A stretch of 5,440 bases of DNA, from contig JAOZUU010000220.1 in assembly GCA_029938515.1 (NCBI GenBank), positions 1 through 5,440 on the forward strand, in the 5' to 3' direction. The position numbers and the translations under genes are program-made. Within the stretch, counting starts at the first letter, position 1. The number at the start of each line of letters is the position of its first letter. Positions 1-5,440 of this stretch are shown piece by piece. The notes beneath the pieces are model-generated. The model saw only the letters and a list, made by a program, of their open reading frames with translations, was not told the DNA's origin and did not search any database. The DNA comes from Desulfobacterales bacterium (GTDB taxonomy: Bacteria; Desulfobacterota; Desulfobacteria; Desulfobacterales; QNYZ01).

Positions 1-630
1 GCCGGCTCCCTGGCCGATATTTGTGTCCAGGACGTGGTCATCCCGGCGGTTCCCATTTCGGCCATGAAATCGATCCTTGAACAGATTTGCCCACTGCTCA
101 ATCCCGACAGTGTGGTGGTGGATGTCTGCTCCGTAAAAACCTATCCCGTCAAATGGATGCGGGAATTTCTCCCACCAGACATGCCTATTTTAGCCACCCA
201 TCCCATGTTTGGTCCGGACAGTGCCGCGGATACGCTTGCCGGACAAAAGATTATTCTTTGCCCTCAACGGCTTGATTCCGAACGGTACGAATGCATCCGT
301 GGATATCTTCAGTCGCGGCAATTGGAGGTGATCGAGACGACCCCTGAAGAGCACGACCGTAAAATGGCCGCCACCCTGGCTTTGACCCATTTCATCGGCC
401 GATCCCTGTCAGAGTACGGCGCCGAGCCGATGGATATTGACACCGAAGGATATAAACGTTTGCTGTATACTCTGGAAACCGTCACCCACGACACCTGGGA
501 ACTTTTTACGGATATGCACCGGTATAATCCGTTTGCCCGGGATGTACGTGACCGCTTCATGGCAGCAGTTGAACTGATCGACGCACGACTTGAAAGAGAA
601 AGTGCATCGATCCTGAGATCATCCAAATGA
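1..630 (+). CDS. tyrA: Prephenate/arogenate dehydrogenase, TyrA family (5'-truncated by window edge)
   Basis: TyrA enzymes oxidatively decarboxylate prephenate (or arogenate) with NAD(P)+ in cytosolic tyrosine biosynthesis. The frame is open from base 1, so the N-terminal Rossmann glycine motif lies outside the window; 209 residues are visible. Numbering from the window edge, the end of the nucleotide-binding half shows the strand VVIPAVP (12-18) and DVCSVK (41-46, with the conserved Ser44). The catalytic-region motif THPMFGP follows at 66-72 (His67), then EEHDRKMA at 116-123 and LTHF at 128-131 (His130), all characteristic of TyrA. The later IDTEGYKRLL stretch recalls plant-type arogenate/prephenate dehydrogenases, so substrate preference is open. 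No ACT domain or chorismate mutase is fused at the C-terminus, which ends shortly after the helical dimerisation region. The stop TGA overlaps the next gene's ATG (ATGA, 627-630), implying coupled translation. The family call is secure; arogenate versus prephenate is not. Confidence 0.88.
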   Translation, partial: AGSLADICVQDVVIPAVPISAMKSILEQICPLLNPDSVVVDVCSVKTYPVKWMREFLPPDMPILATHPMFGPDSAADTLAGQKIILCPQRLDSERYECIRGYLQSRQLEVIETTPEEHDRKMAATLALTHFIGRSLSEYGAEPMDIDTEGYKRLLYTLETVTHDTWELFTDMHRYNPFARDVRDRFMAAVELIDARLERESASILRSSK

Positions 631-1634
631 ATCACTCAATCGAATCCGTTCTGGTTACCGGCGGCGGCGGTTTTCTGGGCGGTGCCATTGTTGAGATGAT
701 ATCGAAAAAGGGCGCCCGGGTACGCAGCTTCTCCCGCCACTTATACCCGCGCCTAGATGCCCTGGGAGTGGAACAGGTCCAGGGAGACCTTAGGGATCGG
801 AACGCGGTTTTGACTGCATGTGAAGGTATCGATGTGGTTTTTCATGCGGCGGCGAAAGCCGGTGGCTGGGGAAAGATCAAGGATTATTTTGATATCAATG
901 TCAAGGGAACCGAAAATGTCATTGCCGCATGCAGGCATCACCAGGTGTCTCGGCTGATCTATACGAGTTCGCCCAGTGTGGTGTTCGATCGAAAGGATAA
1001 AACCGGAATCGATGAATCCGTTCCGTATGCATCGACCTTCCAAACCCATTATCCGGCCACCAAGGCCCGGGCCGAACAGGCGATCCGAAAAGCCGGGCAG
1101 GGGGGATTAGCGACCATCTCTCTGCGACCTCACCTGATTTGGGGGCCGGGGGACAATCACCTCGTTCCCCGGATCCTCAAACGGGCCAAACGGCTCAAAC
1201 GAATCGGCGATGGGTCGAACCTGGTGGATACGACTTATATCGACAATGCCGCTTTCGCCCACGTGTTGGCCGCGAGGAAACTCAAGGAAAATCACGCCCT
1301 CTCCGGAAAGGTCTACTTCATCAGCCAGGGGGAGCCGGTTCTGCTCTGGGAAATGGTGGACGATATCCTTCGGGCGGCGGGGAAAGATCCGGTTAAAGGT
1401 CGTGTTTCACCGACAACGGCCTGGATGGCCGGGGCGTTGTTGGAAGGTATTTACAAATTATTCAAACTTCCCGATGAACCTTTCATGACCCGGTTTGGGG
1501 CTACCGAACTTTCCACTTCCCACTGGTTTGACATCAGTGCCGCCCGGCGGGATCTGGGGTATGAGCCGAAAATTTCCACGGAAGAGGGATTAAAAAGGTT
1601 GGCCAGATGGTTAAAAACGCATCCCATCGTCTAA
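627..1634 (+). CDS. oleD: OleD-like NAD(P)-dependent 2-alkyl-3-oxoalkanoate reductase (extended SDR)
   Basis: A complete 335-residue extended short-chain dehydrogenase of the 3-beta-HSD/epimerase superfamily. Visible features are the dinucleotide-binding TGGGGFLG (11-18, GxxGxxG), the GDL acidic strand end (53-55), the TSS catalytic serine region (113-115) and the YPATK active site (Tyr142, Lys146). Stretches typical of OleD are RPHLIWGPGDNHLVPR (167-182), GDGSNLVDTTYIDNAA (195-209), YFISQGEP (230-237) and a C-terminal HWFDISAARRDLGY (299-312). In the olefin (head-to-head hydrocarbon) pathway OleD reduces the 2-alkyl-3-oxo acid made by OleA to the 3-hydroxy acid, which OleC turns into a beta-lactone. 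None of oleA, oleB or oleC is visible here. Sterol or other 3-beta-hydroxy dehydrogenase activity is the main alternative, since the superfamily is easily mis-assigned. The start ATG lies inside the upstream TyrA stop (ATGA). There is no strong Shine-Dalgarno, only a GAG about 13 nt upstream, so translation probably depends on coupling to tyrA. Confidence 0.83.
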   Translation: MNHSIESVLVTGGGGFLGGAIVEMISKKGARVRSFSRHLYPRLDALGVEQVQGDLRDRNAVLTACEGIDVVFHAAAKAGGWGKIKDYFDINVKGTENVIAACRHHQVSRLIYTSSPSVVFDRKDKTGIDESVPYASTFQTHYPATKARAEQAIRKAGQGGLATISLRPHLIWGPGDNHLVPRILKRAKRLKRIGDGSNLVDTTYIDNAAFAHVLAARKLKENHALSGKVYFISQGEPVLLWEMVDDILRAAGKDPVKGRVSPTTAWMAGALLEGIYKLFKLPDEPFMTRFGATELSTSHWFDISAARRDLGYEPKISTEEGLKRLARWLKTHPIV

Positions 1635-1673
1635 CCATAGTACAAAAGCACGTTTTAACAGAAGGACTACAGA

Positions 1674-4325
1674 CTATTTCTGTCCGGCCCCTACCATATG
1701 CGCCAGTGATCTGGCCATATTGTCGAGGAAGGCATCATCCGGAAGTGAAATCGTCATTTCAAGCTTGCCGTCCTCGGTTTTTTCCAGGCATTCGCTTAGC
1801 TTTTCCTTAAAAGCACCGGTCAGCCGGGTAATCTTTTCGGATTCCTCCTTTTCGGAGAACATTTCCCCAATAAACGCAAAGGCTGCTCCCACAAGCTGCC
1901 CACCGGCGGCGGCGACCTTTCTTTTCCTTGCCAGTTTATATGCTTCTTTTTCCACGGCGGTTCTCATGCTCTCATCTTCGGCGGCTTCCGGTTTGGTCCC
2001 CAGCAAAATTTCCAGCCGGCGTTTTAGCTCTTCTATGCCGGCGGCCATATTTACATCCGTTGTTTCGGATTCCGGATCGAGGACCGCCAGGGAAAGCTCG
2101 TGTTTGGCCGATAGTGTTGCCAACATATTTTCTTCCAGGGTATCCCGGGTCACCAGCAGGTAAACCTGGACCGGGCGTTTCTGGCCCATGCGATGCACGC
2201 GGCTGATACGCTGTTCCAGCACGGCCGGATTCCATGGCAAATCTACATTGATCACGGTGTCGGCAGCCTGGAGGTTCAATCCCGTCGAACCGGCATTGGT
2301 GGTAATGAACAATTGGCAGTCCGGATCGTTTTGAAACTGGTGCATCAGGCCCTGTCGCTTTTTCTGGGGGACCGAACCATCCAGACGCACAAAGGCCGCT
2401 TTGTATTTTTCCAACAGGGATTCAATGAGGTTCAACATCGTCGTCCATTCCGAGAAGAGGACAATCTTACGTCCTTTCTCGCCCAGGAGCTGATCGAATA
2501 GCTGGTCGAGTTCCGTCAGCTTGCTGGAATACCCCGGTGGCTGTTTATCCACCAAAAAGGTGCTGTTTGCGCACATGCGGCACATGAGCAGTGCCTTTTG
2601 CAGCCGGAGCAGATCCATCTCCGTTAAATATTTTTTGTTGATAATGGTTTGAATCGTTCGGGCATAGCCGCTGTTCATATCGTATTGTTCTTCCGTGGGG
2701 GGAATTCGCAGGATATCGGTGGTTCGCGGGGGAAGATCCGCCAGGACTTCCTGTCGGGTACGCCGCAGCATAAGCGGTTTCAGCTTTTTGCGCAGTTGAT
2801 CCAGTTTTTTATATCCCAGAACCTTTCCCTTTTCATCAACGACTTTGTGTCGGTTAAAAAATCGGAAGGCCGGCCCCAGACGTCGGTCATCGATGAATTC
2901 AACCACCGAGAAAAGCTCGTCAATTCGATTTTCAAGGGGGGTTCCGGAAAGTACCAGGGCGAACGTCGATTTCAGGGCCTTGACCATCCGGCTGGTCTTG
3001 GCCTCCCAATTTTTAATCCGCTGTCCCTCATCAAGGATGATCAGGTCCCACTGAACCCGCTCAATGGAGAGATAATCTCGCAATACCTGCTCATAATTAC
3101 AAACACAGAAAAAATCGTCGCTATCATACTGGCGCGCCCGCTGCTCGGCGCTGCCCAGAACCAGACAGCAGCTGCGATTGCTGAAGCGTTCGATTTCAAT
3201 GCGCCATTGGGATTTCAAAGAGGCCGGGCAGATCACCAGGACCTTTTCAACCGGTGCATGACGGGACAATAATTCGGCCACACCGATCCCCTGGATGGTT
3301 TTACCCAGTCCCATGTCGTCCGCCAGAACTGCCCGCCCGGCACCCACGGAAAAGGCGATACCGTCCAGCTGGTAGGGCAGCAGTTCGGCATTCAGCAGGG
3401 TTTTACGAAGGGGATGATTGGCAGGATCTTTACGAATTTCAGCAACGGTTTGGGCGATATGTTCCTGAAACAGTTTGTGGTTCATATACTCTTCGGCATC
3501 CGGGTAAATAGTGACTTGCGAACCCGCGTTTTCTACCTGACGGATGCAGCGGACCAGAGCCTTAACGTCGCGGATCGATTTTTTCTTGAACGGGAAAAGA
3601 TATTGGGCCACATCCAGGTCAAGTTTTTCCGGGATCAAAAGGCGAAGTTCAAGTTGCTGGCCATACTCCAAATAGACACAGATTTCATTAATCTCTGCCG
3701 GTTTTTCCCGAATTGCCCGACTGAATTTTTTTCTGACTTTATCCAGGGCATGCAGGATGTGCTTACAGGTGCCCAGTGTATTTTTACGAAAATCGGGGCA
3801 TGAGCAATACGATTGACCCGGCTCCCAGCCTCGCAACGCGATGCGGTAGCTTTTCCCTGAAGCCTGGTTAGTGACCGTATAGTCGGTCCAGAGCAGACCC
3901 GGATCGAGTGATTTGAGACGCATTTTTTCAGTCTCGGCCCGCTCTTGCCGGTCGCGGATAGCCTGTTTGACCAGCGCCTCCTCATCCAGACTTTCCATGG
4001 GAACACGTTCAGGCGGCGGCGCCGATAGACCCAGGGAGAGTTTCTCCTCGAGAATGATGGAAAGCGCGGCCCCCTGGTGTTCGCAAACGCCGGAACAGCG
4101 ATTACATTCAAGTTTTAGACGCCGTGGATTGGCCGGGTTCAGTGAAATCTCGACCACCGTGCCGCCGAGATTGAGGCTGAACCGCTCGTTGTTAAGCTTG
4201 ACCTGTTCATACAGGTCAACATCCCATTTCCCGCCTTCCAGAATGAGCTGTTTACCTTTTTCCCCCAACAACTTGCAGGCCTGAATATAGGATAGGTGTG
4301 ATAATTTGTCTTTCAATGTGGTCAT
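1674..4325 (-). CDS. SWIM zinc-finger SNF2-family DNA helicase/translocase
   Basis: An 883-residue Swi2/Snf2 superfamily 2 ATPase, expected to translocate on duplex DNA or remodel protein-DNA complexes in the cytoplasm. N-terminal cysteine-rich part: a degenerate cluster C74-x2-C77-x3-C81-x-H83, then a canonical SWIM finger C174-x-C176-x10-C187-x-H189. Helicase core: Walker A DMGLGKT (337-343), motif Ia region VLVICPASLKSQW (362-374), motif II DEGQ (432-435) followed by RIKN, motif III SGTPLEN (460-466), then the second RecA lobe with VLFSEW (622-627), motif V GSTGLNLQAAD (679-689) and motif VI QRISRVHRMGQ (705-715, putative arginine finger R709 or R712). The roughly 165-residue C-terminal tail has charged helices and an Ala/Gly-rich patch (805-818). 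Start: an in-frame TTG exists at 4349, but the ATG at 4325 has AGGAG 8 nt upstream and lies about 26 nt inside the predicted transcript, so I prefer it. It lies downstream of the toxin-antitoxin block on the same strand, with no partner gene that would assign it to a defence system such as DISARM. The specific biological role is unknown. Confidence 0.93.
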   Translation of the reverse strand: MTTLKDKLSHLSYIQACKLLGEKGKQLILEGGKWDVDLYEQVKLNNERFSLNLGGTVVEISLNPANPRRLKLECNRCSGVCEHQGAALSIILEEKLSLGLSAPPPERVPMESLDEEALVKQAIRDRQERAETEKMRLKSLDPGLLWTDYTVTNQASGKSYRIALRGWEPGQSYCSCPDFRKNTLGTCKHILHALDKVRKKFSRAIREKPAEINEICVYLEYGQQLELRLLIPEKLDLDVAQYLFPFKKKSIRDVKALVRCIRQVENAGSQVTIYPDAEEYMNHKLFQEHIAQTVAEIRKDPANHPLRKTLLNAELLPYQLDGIAFSVGAGRAVLADDMGLGKTIQGIGVAELLSRHAPVEKVLVICPASLKSQWRIEIERFSNRSCCLVLGSAEQRARQYDSDDFFCVCNYEQVLRDYLSIERVQWDLIILDEGQRIKNWEAKTSRMVKALKSTFALVLSGTPLENRIDELFSVVEFIDDRRLGPAFRFFNRHKVVDEKGKVLGYKKLDQLRKKLKPLMLRRTRQEVLADLPPRTTDILRIPPTEEQYDMNSGYARTIQTIINKKYLTEMDLLRLQKALLMCRMCANSTFLVDKQPPGYSSKLTELDQLFDQLLGEKGRKIVLFSEWTTMLNLIESLLEKYKAAFVRLDGSVPQKKRQGLMHQFQNDPDCQLFITTNAGSTGLNLQAADTVINVDLPWNPAVLEQRISRVHRMGQKRPVQVYLLVTRDTLEENMLATLSAKHELSLAVLDPESETTDVNMAAGIEELKRRLEILLGTKPEAAEDESMRTAVEKEAYKLARKRKVAAAGGQLVGAAFAFIGEMFSEKEESEKITRLTGAFKEKLSECLEKTEDGKLEMTISLPDDAFLDNMARSLAHMVGAGQK

Positions 4326-4333
4326 ACGTGCAA

Positions 4334-4338
4334 CTCCT
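4334..4338 (-). promoter_or_regulatory. Shine-Dalgarno AGGAG deciding the SNF2 start
   Basis: On the minus strand AGGAG is followed by 8 nt and then the ATG at 4325. This supports the ATG over the in-frame TTG at 4349, which would add eight residues and place the ribosome site inside the coding sequence. Confidence 0.7.
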
Positions 4339-4357
4339 ATGTATTTCAATTTAGGGG

Positions 4358-4363
4358 ATTATA
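4358..4363 (-). promoter_or_regulatory. Putative sigma70 -10 box (TATAAT) for the SNF2 gene
   Basis: A perfect TATAAT on the minus strand lies in the 69-bp gap between hepT and the SNF2 gene, in a short AT-rich patch. Transcription would begin near 4351, giving a leader of about 26 nt that holds the AGGAG. No good -35 hexamer is seen at 16-18 bp; the candidates there (AATTCG, ATTCGT) match TTGACA poorly, so the promoter may be weak or activator-dependent. The gene could therefore be transcribed separately from the toxin-antitoxin block, although read-through is not excluded because no terminator is visible after hepT. Confidence 0.42.
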
Positions 4364-4394
4364 ATATAAGTCTGGCATGACGAATTGGGACTTT

Positions 4395-4811
4395 TTACGA
4401 AACCATCACCTTTAAAATATGATTTGAAAAATCGATTAATTCGTCCAGATGATTTTCGATCACTTCCACCATCAGTTCCAGATCAAGTTTTTGGTATTCA
4501 TGAACCAGGGTATTACGAAAACCGATCATTTTTTGGAGATTTTCCGCCAGATCGGCGGGAACCAGGTCATGTTGGGCCAGTAATTTAAAACTCTCCCTGC
4601 TTTCTTTAGGGAGACCGAGCTTTTTTACCTTTACGACGTGATTCGCCATATCAATGCACTGTTCGCAGGCGCGCTGCAAATTTGCAGCGATGGCATCCTG
4701 CTTCAAATAATCTTTTTCGAATGGCTGTTCACTGGGCAGGGTGTAATAAACGCGAATTTGCCTGACACAGCGCTCGATGCTTTCCTTTTTGTTCAAAACA
4801 ACATCATTCAT
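4395..4811 (-). CDS. hepT: HepT-like HEPN-domain ribonuclease toxin (DUF86)
   Basis: A 138-residue, mostly alpha-helical HEPN-domain protein. The diagnostic catalytic motif RX4HXY is intact: R99-NTLV-H104-E-Y106. In characterised HEPN/MNT systems the R and H carry out metal-independent RNA cleavage (tRNA in at least one case), and the toxin is neutralised when its MntA partner adds AMP to the motif tyrosine, here Tyr106. Length and helix pattern fit the DUF86/HepT family. The start ATG overlaps the mntA stop by 4 bp (ATGA), so toxin translation should depend on antitoxin translation. No strong Shine-Dalgarno of its own is seen; a purine-rich GGAAGAG lies about 17 nt upstream within mntA. An 18-bp perfect palindrome lies inside the coding region. 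Family assignment is firm; the RNA target and whether the system is active are inferred. Confidence 0.92.
   Translation of the reverse strand: MNDVVLNKKESIERCVRQIRVYYTLPSEQPFEKDYLKQDAIAANLQRACEQCIDMANHVVKVKKLGLPKESRESFKLLAQHDLVPADLAENLQKMIGFRNTLVHEYQKLDLELMVEVIENHLDELIDFSNHILKVMVS
4672..4689. repeat. 18-bp perfect palindrome inside hepT
   Basis: The sequence CGCTGCAAATTTGCAGCG is its own reverse complement over all 18 bases, centred between 4680 and 4681. It lies within the hepT coding region and encodes AANLQR plus flanking bases, around residues 42-47. It could be a dimeric-protein binding site, a hairpin in the toxin transcript, or chance. Nothing else in the sequence assigns it a role. 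Confidence 0.6.
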
Positions 4812-5221
4812 GGCGATACCACTCTTCCGCTGGTCATGATCTCTTTTAAAATTTCCGCTCTTTCTTCGTTCAATTTCTGATAATAAGAGATTGTTAGCAT
4901 ATCGAATTCATCCGCGGCATATTCGTCGGCCGTATGGATTCGGCGGTCGGCGGCGACAATCTCCTTTTGCAGAACCGTCGGAACGCGACGCAAATTGATT
5001 AGATCCACATCTTTTTTTAGCAGTCTTTCCAGTTCAAAGCGTAGATCAGACATCACTAAAGTCCCGATTGTTTTGGCCTGCTGATGTTTTAATAAAAGGG
5101 CAATGTCGACATCGCTATTTGTCCATTGATCATCGGTTCCGTAAGTTCCGAAAAGATAGATGGCTTGCACTTCCGGATAATGTTTCAATACTGTTTGTAT
5201 GATTTGTTTTTGTTGGATCAT
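4808..5221 (-). CDS. mntA: MntA-like minimal nucleotidyltransferase antitoxin
   Basis: A 137-residue minimal nucleotidyltransferase, the antitoxin half of the HEPN/MNT pair. In studied members it transfers AMP from ATP to the HepT tyrosine and so blocks the toxin. The active-site signature GSX10DXD appears as G25-T26-x10-D37-V38-D39, with Thr in place of the usual Ser. A third acidic position is available at D71 or D73 in the KKDVDLINL strand. The beginning (YLFGTYG, 22-28) is the expected beta-hairpin of the pol-beta fold. The start ATG has a good Shine-Dalgarno, AGAGGA, 5 nt upstream. The gene ends in an ATGA overlap with hepT. Its first 92 nt overlap, in another frame, the reading frame of the upstream RHH antitoxin. 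Activity is expected because both metal-binding aspartates are kept; the Ser-to-Thr change is conservative. Confidence 0.91.
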   Translation of the reverse strand: MIQQKQIIQTVLKHYPEVQAIYLFGTYGTDDQWTNSDVDIALLLKHQQAKTIGTLVMSDLRFELERLLKKDVDLINLRRVPTVLQKEIVAADRRIHTADEYAADEFDMLTISYYQKLNEERAEILKEIMTSGRVVSP

Positions 5222-5440
5222 CCCGTTCCTCTCTGATTATTCTCCGCGATTCGGTGGGGGTACGAAGACCTTTCGTCTGAATTTTAGCTAAAAACTCACT
5301 GGGTGTCAGAGACCTGCTTTTTGCTGCGACATCCCCCAGAATCGCCATCAACTCTCCCTGCAATGAGCGATGATTTTGGGCGGCTCTCCGGCGTACCTGT
5401 TCAGCGATATCATCCGGCACATTTTTAATCGATAAGTTGA
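5130..5440 (-). CDS. RHH (FitA/VapB-type) antitoxin, 5'-partial, with run-on C-terminus
   Basis: The frame is open to the window edge; the visible protein begins NLSIKNVPDDIAEQVRRRAA, so only about two or three residues (including the start codon) are missing. The GTG at 5420 is therefore internal (the Val of NVPDD), not the start. The N-terminal part is a ribbon-helix-helix DNA-binding region (strand NLSIKNV, then helices through HRSLQGELMAIL), as in FitA/VapB antitoxins, which bind their own promoter as dimers. It is followed by the linker and the toxin-binding tail GLRTPTESRRIIREERDD typical of antitoxins paired with PIN-domain VapC/FitB toxins. Family members usually end within a few residues of this tail. 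Here the frame continues for 28 more Ser/Thr/Asn-rich residues, ending at 5130 and overlapping mntA by 92 nt, which suggests a lost stop or a recombination junction. No PIN toxin follows in the window. DNA binding is likely retained; a toxin-neutralising role is uncertain. Confidence 0.8.
   Translation of the reverse strand, partial: NLSIKNVPDDIAEQVRRRAAQNHRSLQGELMAILGDVAAKSRSLTPSEFLAKIQTKGLRTPTESRRIIREERDDPTKTNHTNSIETLSGSASHLSFRNLRNR
5227..5232 (-). promoter_or_regulatory. Shine-Dalgarno AGAGGA for mntA, inside the antitoxin tail codons
   Basis: AGAGGA lies 5 nt before the mntA ATG at 5221. The same bases encode the Arg-Glu-Glu of the upstream antitoxin's REERDD tail, so one stretch acts both as antitoxin coding sequence and as the ribosome site of the next gene. 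This is the arrangement expected for a toxin gene that follows a VapB-type antitoxin. Confidence 0.65.

Noticed and set aside
1635..1683. Possible bidirectional terminator between the convergent oleD and SNF2 genes
   Set aside because: Only a weak 5-bp stem (ACAGA/TCTGT, 1669-1683) around the SNF2 stop codon and a short A4/T4 pairing were found, with no GC-rich stem followed by a T run.
1720..2163. A 147-codon Ser-rich plus-strand frame opposite the SNF2 C-terminal tail
   Set aside because: The composition (runs of Ser, Phe, Ala) is what antisense reading of Glu/Lys/Ala-rich codons gives; no start signal or family resemblance was seen.
2649..3272. A 207-codon open frame on the plus strand opposite the SNF2 gene
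   Set aside because: It lies wholly antisense to the conserved helicase core, its translation shows no recognisable domain, and it is explained by the codon usage of the real gene on the other strand.
4592..4626. Inverted repeat TCTCCCT / AGGGAGA followed by six Ts on the plus strand
   Set aside because: It resembles an intrinsic terminator for plus-strand transcription, but the T run starts 6 nt after the stem, the stem is only 7 bp, and it lies inside hepT with no plus-strand gene to end.
1674..5221. SNF2 helicase plus toxin-antitoxin genes as one anti-phage defence system
   Set aside because: No methylase, nuclease or other partner typical of SNF2-containing defence systems is present, and the SNF2 gene has its own promoter-like element. 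Adjacency alone does not support a joint function.
5130..5420. GTG at 5420 as the start of the RHH antitoxin
   Set aside because: The frame continues upstream to the window edge with conserved RHH strand residues (NLSIKN), so the GTG codes for an internal valine and the true start is just outside the window.

Overview
The window looks like a Gram-negative, mid-to-high GC bacterium. The tyrosine-pathway and OleD-like genes together would fit a Desulfobacterota/deltaproteobacterial-type genome, but that placement is a weak inference from gene content and no 16S or other marker is present.

Layout. Positions 1-1634 (+ strand) hold two tightly coupled genes: the C-terminal part of a TyrA-family prephenate/arogenate dehydrogenase, running in from outside the window, and a complete OleD-type NAD(P)-dependent 3-oxoacid reductase that begins inside the TyrA stop codon (ATGA overlap). 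A 39-bp gap with no convincing terminator separates them from the convergent minus-strand genes. Positions 1674-4325 (- strand) encode an 883-residue SWIM zinc-finger SNF2 helicase/translocase with a perfect TATAAT -10 box and a good Shine-Dalgarno just upstream. Positions 4395-5440 (- strand) carry a compact toxin-antitoxin block in transcription order: an RHH antitoxin of the FitA/VapB kind (its first few residues lie beyond the window), an MntA nucleotidyltransferase antitoxin, and a HepT HEPN ribonuclease toxin.

How the genes fit together. TyrA and OleD are probably co-transcribed and translationally coupled, but whether they share a pathway cannot be told here; oleA, oleB and oleC are not in the window. 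MntA-HepT is a recognisable toxin-antitoxin pair with a 4-bp overlap. The unusual point is what precedes it. The RHH antitoxin has the canonical VapB-type toxin-binding tail, but where its cognate PIN-domain toxin (VapC/FitB) should begin, the mntA start codon is found instead, and the antitoxin frame reads on for 92 nt into mntA. This suggests a hybrid locus in which an MNT-HEPN pair has taken the place of a PIN toxin, or a three-component system with an RHH regulator. The SNF2 gene lies directly downstream on the same strand but has its own promoter-like element. Sampled stretches of the toxin-antitoxin block are about 40-43% G+C, against about 62-65% in sampled stretches of the oleD and SNF2 genes, consistent with horizontal acquisition.
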